Shown here: positions 26,256 to 34,964 of the stretch, piece after piece | Numbering within the stretch: the stretch's first letter is position 1 | Layout of the letters: every line of letters begins with the position of its first letter | NCBI GenBank assembly: GCA_029858305.1 | Contig: JAOUFI010000005.1 | Location: 18,508 to 82,507, forward strand | DNA: 64,000 bases | Source of the DNA: Candidatus Thorarchaeota archaeon | GTDB taxonomy: Archaea; Asgardarchaeota; Thorarchaeia; Thorarchaeales; Thorarchaeaceae | Direction of reading: 5' to 3' | Position numbers and translations under genes: made by a program | The notes under the pieces: generated by a model | What the model saw: only the letters and a program-made list of their open reading frames with translations | What the model was told of the DNA's origin: nothing | The model's database searches: none

Positions 26256-27068
26256 ATGGGCGAATATGCAACTATGCTGTATAGCAAAGAGGGTACGTTT
26301 CTCACTCCTGTTAAGAATATTGCAGTTATCAAGTTCAATAGGCCAGATGCATTAAACGCAATCAACGATCAATTCATTCTTGATCTGAATAATGCTCTTG
26401 ACGAGGCTGAGAATGATCCAGACATTCGATCTGTGATAATTGGTACAGCTCATCCCAAAGTCTACTGTACTGGTGCGGATCTGAAAATGGCTCAAGGCTT
26501 CCTTAAGGATGTTGATTCAGTGGCTGATGTCATTAAACAGGGACAAGATGTCATTGATAAGATTGCTAAGATGAGCAAGCCAGTCATTGCGGCAATTCAC
26601 GGATTATGTCTGGGTGGCGGAACTGAGATTGCACTTGCTTGTGACATTCGAATTTGTGATACTGATAGCAAGATAGGAACTCCCGAAGTTGGCCTAGGTC
26701 TTATTCCAGCTTGGGGTGGTTGTGTACGAATCGCTAGAGTAGTCGGACTTGGAAAAGCACTAGAGCTGGTTTTGACTGGAGCTCAATTGACAGCAAACGA
26801 AGCACTAGCAGCTGGACTAGTTAGCAAGGTTGTCAGTCCTGATGACTTACAAAGTGAAGCGGTTAAATTTGCAATGAAGTTCGGACAAAATGCACCAATT
26901 GCGCTAAAGCTAGCTAAGAAGGCGACTCATATGGCCTTCGAGTCTAACTACGAAGACAATCTTGCGTATCAGGTTGATGCTGCAGTTGAATGCTTCAAGA
27001 CAGCTGATCTTGGAGAAGGAATTGCGGCAATTCTTGAGAAGCGTCAACCCAAATTCAAAGGTAAATAG
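26256..27068 (+). CDS. Enoyl-CoA hydratase/isomerase (crotonase family), copy 1
   Basis: About 270 residues from ATG 26256, which has AAAGGTG six bases upstream; the track begins three codons earlier at GTG. Hydrates 2-enoyl-CoA to 3-hydroxyacyl-CoA. Both catalytic glutamates of true hydratases are in place: GGGTEIALACDIRI and GTPEVGLGLIPAWGG. The oxyanion-hole segment is YCTGADLKMA. It stands alone between two terminators, so it is probably its own transcript. About 40 percent identity to copy 2 at 29500 is my rough impression, not a computed value. Confidence 0.92.
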   Translation: MGEYATMLYSKEGTFLTPVKNIAVIKFNRPDALNAINDQFILDLNNALDEAENDPDIRSVIIGTAHPKVYCTGADLKMAQGFLKDVDSVADVIKQGQDVIDKIAKMSKPVIAAIHGLCLGGGTEIALACDIRICDTDSKIGTPEVGLGLIPAWGGCVRIARVVGLGKALELVLTGAQLTANEALAAGLVSKVVSPDDLQSEAVKFAMKFGQNAPIALKLAKKATHMAFESNYEDNLAYQVDAAVECFKTADLGEGIAAILEKRQPKFKGK

Positions 27069-27085
27069 ATCTAATCTATGTAATG

Positions 27086-27127
27086 ACCCACAGCCACAAG
27101 GGTTGTGGGTTATTTCTTTATTTTTCC
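27086..27127 (+). terminator. Hairpin plus T-rich tract after crotonase copy 1
   Basis: ACCCACA (27086-27092) pairs with TGTGGGT (27104-27110), followed by TATTTCTTTATTTTTCC. It starts 17 bases after the stop. Confidence 0.7.
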
Positions 27128-27199
27128 AGAAGGAATGTGACAGATTACCATTTTTTGAGAGTTTTCAATAATGAATCCATGTAACAATTGAAAGCGTCA

Positions 27200-27282
27200 A
27201 CCTTAAGACCCCGTGAGAAAAGGTTCCATGACCGATTCTAGAGCATGATTGAGTATCGCGCTAAAATCAAACTCATGCTCTA
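27200..27282 (+). promoter_or_regulatory. Structured leader with 10-bp inverted repeat before thiolase
   Basis: AACCTT/AAGGTT (27200-27205, 27220-27225) is followed by a perfect 10-bp inverted repeat, TAGAGCATGA (27239-27248) and TCATGCTCTA (27273-27282). The latter ends six bases before the GGAGG of the thiolase gene. It could be an operator pair or an RNA element controlling translation; no known riboswitch class is recognised. Confidence 0.4.
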
Positions 27283-27299
27283 ACAACGGAGGATATGAA

Positions 27300-28466
27300 A
27301 TGGTAAGAAGAGTTGCTGTCGTCGCCGGTGGCCACAGCAAATTTGGTAAAAGGTACGATGCAACCATGCGGGAGCTATGCGCTGAGGCCTACAAACCAAT
27401 CTATGATGAAGGCATTACACAAGATAGGATCGACGCTAGTGTCCTTTCGTATGCTGCATCGCAGTTTACAGGCCAAGGTGCTGGTTCAGCTTTGATGGCG
27501 GACTACATAGGCCTGCAAGAAAAACCCCATTTGAGAGTCGAATCTGCATGTACTACAGGTACAGCTAGTCTGAGAGCAGCTTGGGGGATGGTCGCTGCTG
27601 GTCTGTATGATGTCATGCTTGTAATGGGTGTTGAACAGATGAATCGCGTGTCATCAGCTACTGCGACTGAGTATATGAGTCGAGCTGGAGACATGCGTTG
27701 GGAATATCCATATGGTATCAGTTTTCCAGCATTCTACGCCTTGATGGCATCACGATACATGAGTGAATATAATATGCCTCATGATATTCTGGCAAAAATT
27801 GCGGTGAAATCTCACTTCTATGGTGCTCAGAATCCAAAGGCACATCTCCCAAAGGAAATCCCCTTTGAAGAGGCGAATAATGCGATACCTATCTGTAGAC
27901 CTCTGAATCTATATGACTGTAGTCTAATCACTGACGGTGCTGCGGCTGTTGTCATCGCTGCAGAAGATCGAGTAAAGGAATTCACAGACCGCCCAATGTG
28001 GATCAAGGGAATTGGAGCTGGAGCATCAGAGAATATGATTCAAGATCGTCCTAGTCTTACAACAATACCAGGTGCAAAACGCGCTGCAAAAGCCGCTTAC
28101 AAGATGGCAGGTATTGAGCCAAAGGATATCAATATGGCTCAGGTGCACGATTGCTTCACAATTGCAGAATTGATTGCCTATGAGGACTGTGGTTTTGCAG
28201 AACCCGGAAAGGGTCCTGAAATCGTTGAGAATAAGGAAAACTACATTGATGGCAGAATACCGGTGAACTGTGATGGTGGTCTCAAGAGTAAAGGACACCC
28301 ACTAGGTGCCACAGGCGTTTCCATGACCTATGAGATTATGAAACAGATGCGAGGCGAGGCTGAGAAATCATCACGGCAGATTAAAGATGTAAAATACGGG
28401 CTTGCTCATAATGTAGGACAATCTGGGCAGTTTGTCAACGTGTTCATCTTTGAGAGAGGTTGGTAA
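27300..28466 (+). CDS. Thiolase (SCP2-type acetyl-CoA acetyltransferase)
   Basis: 388 residues from ATG 27300 (GGAGG seven bases upstream; the track starts 17 codons early). Cleaves or forms acetoacetyl/3-oxoacyl-CoA. The nucleophile is C84 in ESACTTGTASLRAAW, and the catalytic histidine is in GGLKSKGHPLGATG. The last motif reads HNVGQSGQFVNVFIF rather than the CxG of classical thiolases, placing it with archaeal/SCP2-like thiolases that work with DUF35 proteins. The DUF35 gene follows one base later. In many archaea this pair sits beside HMG-CoA synthase, but here it does not, so a fatty-acyl role is equally likely. Confidence 0.92.
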   Translation: MVRRVAVVAGGHSKFGKRYDATMRELCAEAYKPIYDEGITQDRIDASVLSYAASQFTGQGAGSALMADYIGLQEKPHLRVESACTTGTASLRAAWGMVAAGLYDVMLVMGVEQMNRVSSATATEYMSRAGDMRWEYPYGISFPAFYALMASRYMSEYNMPHDILAKIAVKSHFYGAQNPKAHLPKEIPFEEANNAIPICRPLNLYDCSLITDGAAAVVIAAEDRVKEFTDRPMWIKGIGAGASENMIQDRPSLTTIPGAKRAAKAAYKMAGIEPKDINMAQVHDCFTIAELIAYEDCGFAEPGKGPEIVENKENYIDGRIPVNCDGGLKSKGHPLGATGVSMTYEIMKQMRGEAEKSSRQIKDVKYGLAHNVGQSGQFVNVFIFERGW

Positions 28467-28467
28467 A

Positions 28468-28887
28468 ATGGCAGAGAAAAAAGAACTATATCTCGGGTAT
28501 TCAACAGATAAGGCAATCACTCCGTTCTTCCAGAACTGGTTAGAGTTTCTAGATCAAGAGAAGTTGATGAAGAGCAAGTGCGGCAAATGTGGAGCTGAAT
28601 ACCTCCCTCCAAGACAGCATTGTCAGAAAGATATGAGCGAATGCACATTGGCCGAGGTATCAGAAAGGGAAGCCAAGCTTTATTCCTATGTGATTGTTGA
28701 CTTTGCTCCAGAAAGCCTCTCTTCAAAACAACCGTATGTTGTTGCGATTGGGGAATTTCCCTCGGGGCTTCGGTTAACGGCTCATATTACAAATCTAACT
28801 AGTATGCCTGAGGTAGGCATGAAGTTAAAACTGGGCTTTGATAAGTCTCCAGATGGCAAGATGGTTACATACAGGTGGTTGGTATAA
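28468..28887 (+). CDS. DUF35 zinc-ribbon/OB-fold protein, thiolase partner
   Basis: About 139 residues from ATG 28468; the track begins inside the thiolase gene. A rubredoxin-like four-cysteine zinc ribbon (KCGKCGAEYLPPRQHC ... SEC) near residues 35-60 is followed by an OB-fold (LYSYVIVDFAPESL, YVVAIGEF). In archaea such proteins bind CoA and bridge thiolase with HMG-CoA synthase. It lies one base after the thiolase stop and is followed by a terminator. Confidence 0.9.
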   Translation: MAEKKELYLGYSTDKAITPFFQNWLEFLDQEKLMKSKCGKCGAEYLPPRQHCQKDMSECTLAEVSEREAKLYSYVIVDFAPESLSSKQPYVVAIGEFPSGLRLTAHITNLTSMPEVGMKLKLGFDKSPDGKMVTYRWLV

Positions 28888-28895
28888 CTGAATTT

Positions 28896-28926
28896 GGGGG
28901 TATCTACCCCCATTCACTTCTTTTTT
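28896..28926 (+). terminator. Hairpin plus T-rich tract after the thiolase/DUF35 pair
   Basis: GGGGGTA (28896-28902) and TACCCCC (28905-28911) form a tight hairpin, followed by ATTCACTTCTTTTTTG. Confidence 0.65.
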
Positions 28927-28958
28927 GATTGAACTTCAAGAACTCTAGTCAACCGTTT

Positions 28959-29297
28959 TTAATAATCAGAATATGTTTCAAGAATCCTTGCCCATCGTGT
29001 TTGGAGTAATACTGCTTTCAATGTTTCCAAATAAATGCTCGAAGCTTTTGCCGAATCACAACATTGCATATCTCTTACTGCTTGGTTAATCAAATCGGTA
29101 ATATCTCTAAATCGTCTTCTCCCCTCATTTCGCAGATAACCTGTAAACTTGACATAGTCCCTTTTCCTTTCACCAATTCCCTCGAGAAGCAGTGTTTCGT
29201 CTTGAACGGCTGCTTTTAATTCATATGAGCTCTCTAGGGACTTTCTCATAGCACTTAAACTCTCAATGTAAACATGGTTCGGATCTGTAGTCACCAC
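28959..29297 (-). CDS. Small hypothetical helical protein
   Basis: 112 residues, wholly helical and charged, unrecognised. It has a central basic segment (LRNEGRRRFRDITDLINQAVRDM) and a Trp-containing C-terminus (LLQTRWARILETYSDY). It starts with two GTG codons at 29297. It is convergent with the thiolase/DUF35 unit and divergent from crotonase copy 2, with about 200 bases between (29298-29499). That gap holds the AT-rich GTATATGTTCATAAC near 29324-29340 and no further gene. A four-helix protein is likely. Confidence 0.6.
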   Translation of the reverse strand: MVTTDPNHVYIESLSAMRKSLESSYELKAAVQDETLLLEGIGERKRDYVKFTGYLRNEGRRRFRDITDLINQAVRDMQCCDSAKASSIYLETLKAVLLQTRWARILETYSDY

Positions 29298-29499
29298 GCA
29301 TTCAGTCCCCTGATTTTATGCGTGCGTATATGTTCATAACAAGTAATTAAACATTAAGCCTCTCTTGAATTATTAGCGCCATATTCCTGGCCTTTCTTCT
29401 TTCCATACGCATGGCTCCTAAATTGTTCTTCTTGCTCTTCCGAAGGATATTATAACAAGAGAACAAGCCAACAAATTCATTATTCAGGAGGAAATAGTA

Positions 29500-30285
29500 G
29501 TGTCTGAGCAAGAAGTACTCTATGAGGTAGTCGATGGTGTAGCAACCATCACCATAAACAGACCTGCGAAATATAACGCATTGAACTCCTCGGTAGTAAC
29601 CACTCTAAGGGAGTTCTTCAAGAAGGCTGAGGAAAACCAGACTGTGAGGGTGATTATCTTGACAGGAGCTGGTGAGAAAGCCTTCGCGGCTGGAGCTGAT
29701 ATTACAGAGTTTCAGAGCAAAAACTCAAAGACTGTCCGTCCACTTGCAGAGAATGGTCAGATGCTATGTAAATATATAGAATCAATGACTAAACCTGTCA
29801 TTGCTGCTGTGAATGGCATAGCTCTTGGCGGTGGCTGTGAGATTGCAATGGCCTGTGATATTCGCTATGCATCATCTAATGCGATACTTGGTCAACCAGA
29901 AATTAACCTTGGAATCATTCCCGGTTTCGGAGGTACCGTGAGACTTCCTCGACTCGTTAGACTTGGTATGGCTAAGGAGTTAGTATACAGCGGTGATCAT
30001 ATCAAAGCTGATGAAGCTTTTAGAATTGGTCTTGTTAACAGAGTGTTTCAGTCTGTAGAAGAATTAAAACATGGTGCATTGGATCTCGCCATGAAATTAG
30101 CTACTAAACCTGGGATAGCGTTAGGGCTCGCAAAACAATCCCTCAACAATGCTTGGGAGATGCCCCTTAAGACGAACTTGGAGTTTGAGGTGGATGTCTT
30201 CTGCAAGACTTTTGACACAGAGGATAAAGATGAAGGCGTTGATGCATTCTTAAACAAACGAAAAGCCAATTTTAAGCATAAATAG
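29500..30285 (+). CDS. Enoyl-CoA hydratase (crotonase family), copy 2
   Basis: 261 residues, starting at GTG 29500 with AGGAGG upstream. Hydrates enoyl-CoA in beta-oxidation/butyrate metabolism. Both catalytic glutamates are present (GGGCEIAMACDIRYAS and GQPEINLGIIPGFGG), and the oxyanion loop is FAAGADITEF. This is the typical ECH spelling, closer to short-chain crotonases than copy 1. It is expressed alone and ends at a hairpin shared with the convergent MBL gene. Confidence 0.93.
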   Translation: MSEQEVLYEVVDGVATITINRPAKYNALNSSVVTTLREFFKKAEENQTVRVIILTGAGEKAFAAGADITEFQSKNSKTVRPLAENGQMLCKYIESMTKPVIAAVNGIALGGGCEIAMACDIRYASSNAILGQPEINLGIIPGFGGTVRLPRLVRLGMAKELVYSGDHIKADEAFRIGLVNRVFQSVEELKHGALDLAMKLATKPGIALGLAKQSLNNAWEMPLKTNLEFEVDVFCKTFDTEDKDEGVDAFLNKRKANFKHK

Positions 30286-30289
30286 GTTT

Positions 30290-30307
30290 ACGGGATTCTT
30301 ATCCCGT
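30290..30307. terminator. Hairpin between convergent genes
   Basis: ACGGGAT (30290-30296), loop TCTT, ATCCCGT (30301-30307). T-rich sequence follows on the plus strand (ACCTCTTTTCT). It probably acts in both directions. Confidence 0.5.
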
Positions 30308-31242
30308 TACCTCTTTTCTATCATCAAGTGCCCACTCTCTTCAACTACCTTACCGTTACTCTCTAGAATGTGAATATGTTTCTCAAGCATGAACATCTCA
30401 AAGACAAAATAGACGTCCTTCGGAATTCGTGGATATATGGTCGGCTTCTGGGATAGCTTTTCAATCGTATCATACCCCTTTGAGATATTATCCAGAATTC
30501 GTTTTTCCCTCTCATCAAAGACTCTTCTGAATTTTCTTAATCTCTCATCAATGTCATCAAGAACTGGATCTATCAGATGACTGCTTATTCCCATGCTGGG
30601 TCGCAGGTCAATGACTCGCTCCACGGATTTTTTAAAATCTTCAATGTCGCTCACCTTATTTCCATACCATGGCCCGAAATTCGTTAAATCGATGTCAGTT
30701 AGAAAAATTGTATCATACCCGTTGATGCCAAAGCAAGTATGGTCAATCGTATGCCCTGGCAGATGAATAGGAATTAGATCATTTTCACCACAACTAATTG
30801 GTTTTCCATCGGTGAAAGTGCTCGTGACATTGTAGTTTCCCATTACATGTCCAAATCTCTGAGATATATAGGATTGCCAAGTAGTATAATACTTGTGTCC
30901 CTCGATGCCATATAGCTCAATGAGACCTTGGAATGTTCGAACACCGATTTCAGCTAGAGAGTGGCAGATTAGTTCACAATTTGCAATCTTTTGAATGTCT
31001 GCAGCATATCCTTTATGATCAATATGGAAATGCGTTAATACAATCCTCTGGATATCCGAGATTTCATGATTGAGGTCTTTCAATGTACTTGAAATATTTT
31101 GCAAACTAGAACCAGCATCGACAAGTGTCAATATCTCATCATCTATGAGCAACGTGTTTGCTTCTGGAAACCTAGCTGCATTTTCTCCTCGAACGAGATG
31201 TACATTTGGGAGGATCTCGATGTGCTTTGAATAATCAGACAT
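30307..31242 (-). CDS. Metallo-beta-lactamase fold hydrolase
   Basis: About 311 residues from ATG 31242; the track begins 15 codons upstream at a GTG. The zinc motif HFHIDHKG (HxHxDH) is complete, with later ligands in HLPGHTIDHTCFG and FLTDIDLTNFG and a histidine in ISSHLIDP. This layout resembles lactonase or thioesterase-like members. The location beside acyl-CoA genes would suit hydrolysis of a thioester or lactone, but the family is too broad to say. It is divergent from glycerol kinase with about 100 bases between the starts. Confidence 0.85.
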   Translation of the reverse strand: MSDYSKHIEILPNVHLVRGENAARFPEANTLLIDDEILTLVDAGSSLQNISSTLKDLNHEISDIQRIVLTHFHIDHKGYAADIQKIANCELICHSLAEIGVRTFQGLIELYGIEGHKYYTTWQSYISQRFGHVMGNYNVTSTFTDGKPISCGENDLIPIHLPGHTIDHTCFGINGYDTIFLTDIDLTNFGPWYGNKVSDIEDFKKSVERVIDLRPSMGISSHLIDPVLDDIDERLRKFRRVFDEREKRILDNISKGYDTIEKLSQKPTIYPRIPKDVYFVFEMFMLEKHIHILESNGKVVEESGHLMIEKR

Positions 31243-31343
31243 TGCAATCTGGATTGGTGTTATACCAAATAACTCTCTCTGTCGCACAATCTATATTGCC
31301 CAGTTTTTCTCATTATTCCTTGTGAAAATAAAAGGTGAGATTG

Positions 31344-32801
31344 ATGAGTCAGCGTTTGTTTGCAGTGTTTGATATTGGTACAACGGGAACACGTTCAGTT
31401 ATAATCGATGAGGAGGGTCGGGAAATCAGCAAAGCATACGAGGAATATCCTAGTAAGCCAACTGATTTGAAGACACACGAGCAACTTGCTGATACTTTCT
31501 GGCGCACTTCTGCTAATACTATGCAACGAACCTTAGCGAGTTGTAAGCACGGAGCTGAGGCGATAGTAGGAGTTATTGTCACTACAACAAGGGGGAGCCT
31601 TACTCCACTTGATTCTGTTGGAAATGCACTTGCGCCTACCATGACTTGGGTCGATAATCGCTCAAGTGCAAAAAGCAAGGAAATGGCTGACATTATCGGA
31701 CCTCGTTTGAGTGTCAATAAAATGATGTGGTTCATTGAGAATAGACCAGACTTTTTCAAGAAGGTGCATAAATGGGCGTTATTGGATGCTTTCATCAATA
31801 ACAGGTTGTGTGGCGTACTGGCAAGTTCTCCTGCTGATGCAAGATATGGACCAATTGATCATGAAACACTCCAATGGTCTGAGGAACTTTGCGAAACAAC
31901 TGGAATTCCCATTGATACAATGGTACCTATAGTAAACGCAGGCACGATGCTAGGTGAGATAACCTCTGATGCTTCAAAGGCTACAGGTCTCAGAAAAGGT
32001 ACTCCAGTCATCATGGGCAGTGGGGATCAGCAATGTTCTGCTTTAGGTATGGGTGTTATTGAATCCGGTCTGGTGAAAGCCACTACTGGTACAGGAACAT
32101 TCGTAATCACACATCTCGAAGAGTTCATGGAGGAAGCATTTGGCATGTACTGTAATCCCTCTGCAATACCGGACAAATGGATTTTAGAAGGTGTTATTCC
32201 TGGAACTGGACTCACATACAAGTGGTACCGAGATCAGTATTGTGAACCAGAAATGGCACTGGCTGCTAGAACCGAAAAAGATGCATACCAAATCATTGAA
32301 GCTTCAGCTGCATCAATCCCTGCAGGAAGTGATGGTCTTGTAGTGTTTCCATTTATGGCTTACAATCTTGGTATGTTTTATCATCTTGGTTTTCAACATA
32401 CTAAAGCTCATGTTGCGAGAGCAATTCTAGAAGCAAATGGTTATGGTATTAATTTTTACATCGAGATGATGGAGGGAATACTTGACGTAAAGTTTAGTGA
32501 GCTGCGAATAGATGGCGGCGGAGCCAACTCACCATTGTGGCGGCAAATTCAAGCAGATTGTACAGAAAAACCCGTTTTACTTCCACGGATTAGAGACTCC
32601 ACAGTGATTGGTGCTGCGATGCTTGGAACTGTCGGGACTGGTATCTATGATAGTTACAAAGAAGCAGTTGACAATATGTACCATGCTGAAGAAAGAAGAG
32701 AACCGATTCCTGAAAATGTAGCTATATACCGGAAACAATACAAAATCTTCAATCGACTATTGAATTCTGAATTGGGTAATATTTTGGAAGCAATCACCTA
32801 G
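31344..32801 (+). CDS. glpK: FGGY-family kinase, probably glycerol kinase
   Basis: About 485 residues from ATG 31344, with AGGTGA upstream. Phosphorylates glycerol to sn-glycerol-3-phosphate with ATP. It has the ribonuclease-H-like N-terminal FAVFDIGTTGTRSVIIDEEG, the TWVDNRS segment, and MGSGDQQCSALGMG. GDQQ is the glycerol-kinase spelling, whereas xylulokinases usually lack it. It also has GTGTFVITH and the C-terminal DGGGANSPLWRQIQAD. The neighbouring GlpABC genes support the glycerol assignment. Other FGGY substrates are possible since the sugar-contacting residues differ from E. coli GlpK. Confidence 0.8.
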   Translation: MSQRLFAVFDIGTTGTRSVIIDEEGREISKAYEEYPSKPTDLKTHEQLADTFWRTSANTMQRTLASCKHGAEAIVGVIVTTTRGSLTPLDSVGNALAPTMTWVDNRSSAKSKEMADIIGPRLSVNKMMWFIENRPDFFKKVHKWALLDAFINNRLCGVLASSPADARYGPIDHETLQWSEELCETTGIPIDTMVPIVNAGTMLGEITSDASKATGLRKGTPVIMGSGDQQCSALGMGVIESGLVKATTGTGTFVITHLEEFMEEAFGMYCNPSAIPDKWILEGVIPGTGLTYKWYRDQYCEPEMALAARTEKDAYQIIEASAASIPAGSDGLVVFPFMAYNLGMFYHLGFQHTKAHVARAILEANGYGINFYIEMMEGILDVKFSELRIDGGGANSPLWRQIQADCTEKPVLLPRIRDSTVIGAAMLGTVGTGIYDSYKEAVDNMYHAEERREPIPENVAIYRKQYKIFNRLLNSELGNILEAIT

Positions 32802-32863
32802 AGTCGCAAGTATTCAAATGTAACATATAATCAAGTTTCAAAAAATGAAGACGACTTAGACGA

Positions 32864-33115
32864 TTATTCGTCCTCTTCATCTTGGTTGTCTTCCCAAATT
32901 CTCCCAAAGAATACCAGTGTTAGAACAAGTTCAGAGCCCTCTGCGTTTTGAGCCAGAAACTCAATAGACTCGCTTATGGTATCCTCATATTCCCATGCTC
33001 GGCGAGCTAGGTTAACGAGGTCATCGAACCGTTCATCAGAAATATCAAGTGCTTGAGTTAATTTTTCAACGTCATGACCTACCACTTTGAGAGTTCCAAG
33101 ATTATAGTCTGGCAT
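32864..33115 (-). CDS. Small acidic protein between glpK and glpA
   Basis: 83 residues, acidic, unrecognised. A helical core (LTQALDISDERFDDLVNLARRAWEYEDTISESIEFLA) is followed by a strand and the acidic tail EDNQDEEDE. It is convergent with glpK and divergent from glpA, with 184 bases before glpA that hold that operon's promoter. It has an ATG start. No function can be assigned. Confidence 0.55.
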   Translation of the reverse strand: MPDYNLGTLKVVGHDVEKLTQALDISDERFDDLVNLARRAWEYEDTISESIEFLAQNAEGSELVLTLVFFGRIWEDNQDEEDE

Positions 33116-33299
33116 CTATTTGCACCGTGACAAAGGCATCATGTGATTCCTTTTAATCTATCTACGCTTGCGTCGTCTCAAATTTTGCATTAAGACTACA
33201 ATCGAAACCCTTCTATTGCACGTAGAATTCACATCCATAGCGACAAGAATTCTGTCTGCATTAAATCCACTCCCTAAAATGTGTGGGGGGCTCTGAGCT

Positions 33300-34964
33300 A
33301 TGACTGATTCCGAATTTGATGTTGTTGTGATTGGCGGCGGAAGTACGGGAACGGCTGTTGCCCGTGATTGTGCGATACGAGGCCTAAAGACTCTGCTACT
33401 TGAACGAGATGACATTGCCTCAGCCACTGTTGGTACCTGTGCTGGAATGATTTCTTCAGGTCTAAAGTATAGTGACGAGCCTGATATCATGGCTATGTGT
33501 TCTAAAGAAGTAATGCACTTCAATCATATTGCACGTCATATCATCATGAAGAATCCTATTCTAGCACCACTCTTGGATTTGAGTGATGCTGCAAGCGACA
33601 GCTCCTATGTGGACTCTTATTCGGCCCATGCTGAGGAGCGAGAAGTTCCCTCAATGTTGTTTTTAACACCTGAAGCTTCGCGCGAGATTGAACCAATGCT
33701 CAATCCCGATATCATCGCCAGTGTTTACTATGAGGAGTTCTTCATTGATCCGTTCCGATTATGTATGCTTCAGACTCTTGATGCAATCAAACACGGAGCA
33801 ACGGTCAGGACCTATTGTGAGGTGATTGGTTTTGATATCAGTAATAATAACGATATACAGGGAGTTGTGTTCTACAATAGAGTTACTGGCACTACTGAGA
33901 AGATCAATACAAAATTAGTCATCAATGCCACCGGACCATGGGCACATAAAGTGGCAAAACTCTCTGGTGAAAATCTTGACATCCGCTTGAATAAAGGAGC
34001 CCATGTTATCCTTGATAGAAGAGTAGTTAATGTTGGAATAACAGTGAAAGCCATTGATGGACGATGGATCTACCTCTTTCCCCATGAGAATACTACGCTA
34101 CTCGGGACAACTGCATTGGACACATGGGAGGATCCAGACTCTCTTGTTGCATCTTTTGATGAAATTGAGTATCTTCTTCAAAGCATACAAACCGTTCTTC
34201 CTTCTATTCGGGAGGCCCGAATTATTAGAACAATGGCTGGCATAAGACCTCTTGTACCCGAGTGGAAAAGACCTGAAGGAAAGGTCACTCGTGGCTATAG
34301 AATCATTGACCACAGTGAGAATGGAGGTGTGAAAGGATTGATCAGCTTTACCGGTGGTAAGTTGGTAATGTGCAGACACATGGCTGAGGCTGCTACAGAT
34401 CTTGTCTGTAAAAAGCTTGGAAACACTGCAGCATGCATGACCCACAAGCAAGCTTTACCTGGGAACGATGCAGATGTTGACGTATCTGCCCTTTCAAAGG
34501 AATATGGCATTGCACTTCATGCTTTAGAACGAATGCGTGCACGACGGGGAACTGAAATGCTGAAAGTCTTGGAGCTGACAAAAGAGTATCCTGAGTGGAA
34601 GACTACTATATGTACATGCGAACCTGTCATCGAAGCAGAAATTCGTTATGCAATCCGTGAAGAGTTTCCACAGACCTTGAACGATTTAAGACGTAGGCTT
34701 CGTCTAGGAACGGGACCATGTCAGGGAACTTTTTGTACATTTAAAGCAGCAGCAATTCTCTCCGATGAGCTCGATCTTGGTGGTGATGACTTTCTTGTTG
34801 ATATTCTAGATTTTCGTGCTGAGCGATGGAAAGGAATCCGACAGTCTATGCGAGGTGAACAACTCGCTCAGGAGGAACTGACACTGGGAATGTATACGTG
34901 TGTGGCGAATCTTGACCAGTCTGATGTTGATTATGACATAAAACCATGGGAGGAGGGTTCCTAA
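33300..34964 (+). CDS. glpA: Anaerobic glycerol-3-phosphate dehydrogenase subunit A
   Basis: 554 residues; the FAD subunit that oxidises sn-glycerol-3-phosphate to DHAP. N-terminal dinucleotide fold DVVVIGGGSTGTAVARDCAIRG; RKGA-type segment LNKGAHVILDRR; GIRPLVPEW in the substrate domain. The C-terminal ~110 residues are a BFD-like [2Fe-2S] module with CTCEP and GPCQGTFC. The usual bacterial TSSRSTGLIHGG loop reads VGTCAGMISSGLKYSD, so substrate details may differ. It is first of five tightly packed genes, with glpB starting immediately after its stop. Confidence 0.88.
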   Translation: MTDSEFDVVVIGGGSTGTAVARDCAIRGLKTLLLERDDIASATVGTCAGMISSGLKYSDEPDIMAMCSKEVMHFNHIARHIIMKNPILAPLLDLSDAASDSSYVDSYSAHAEEREVPSMLFLTPEASREIEPMLNPDIIASVYYEEFFIDPFRLCMLQTLDAIKHGATVRTYCEVIGFDISNNNDIQGVVFYNRVTGTTEKINTKLVINATGPWAHKVAKLSGENLDIRLNKGAHVILDRRVVNVGITVKAIDGRWIYLFPHENTTLLGTTALDTWEDPDSLVASFDEIEYLLQSIQTVLPSIREARIIRTMAGIRPLVPEWKRPEGKVTRGYRIIDHSENGGVKGLISFTGGKLVMCRHMAEAATDLVCKKLGNTAACMTHKQALPGNDADVDVSALSKEYGIALHALERMRARRGTEMLKVLELTKEYPEWKTTICTCEPVIEAEIRYAIREEFPQTLNDLRRRLRLGTGPCQGTFCTFKAAAILSDELDLGGDDFLVDILDFRAERWKGIRQSMRGEQLAQEELTLGMYTCVANLDQSDVDYDIKPWEEGS

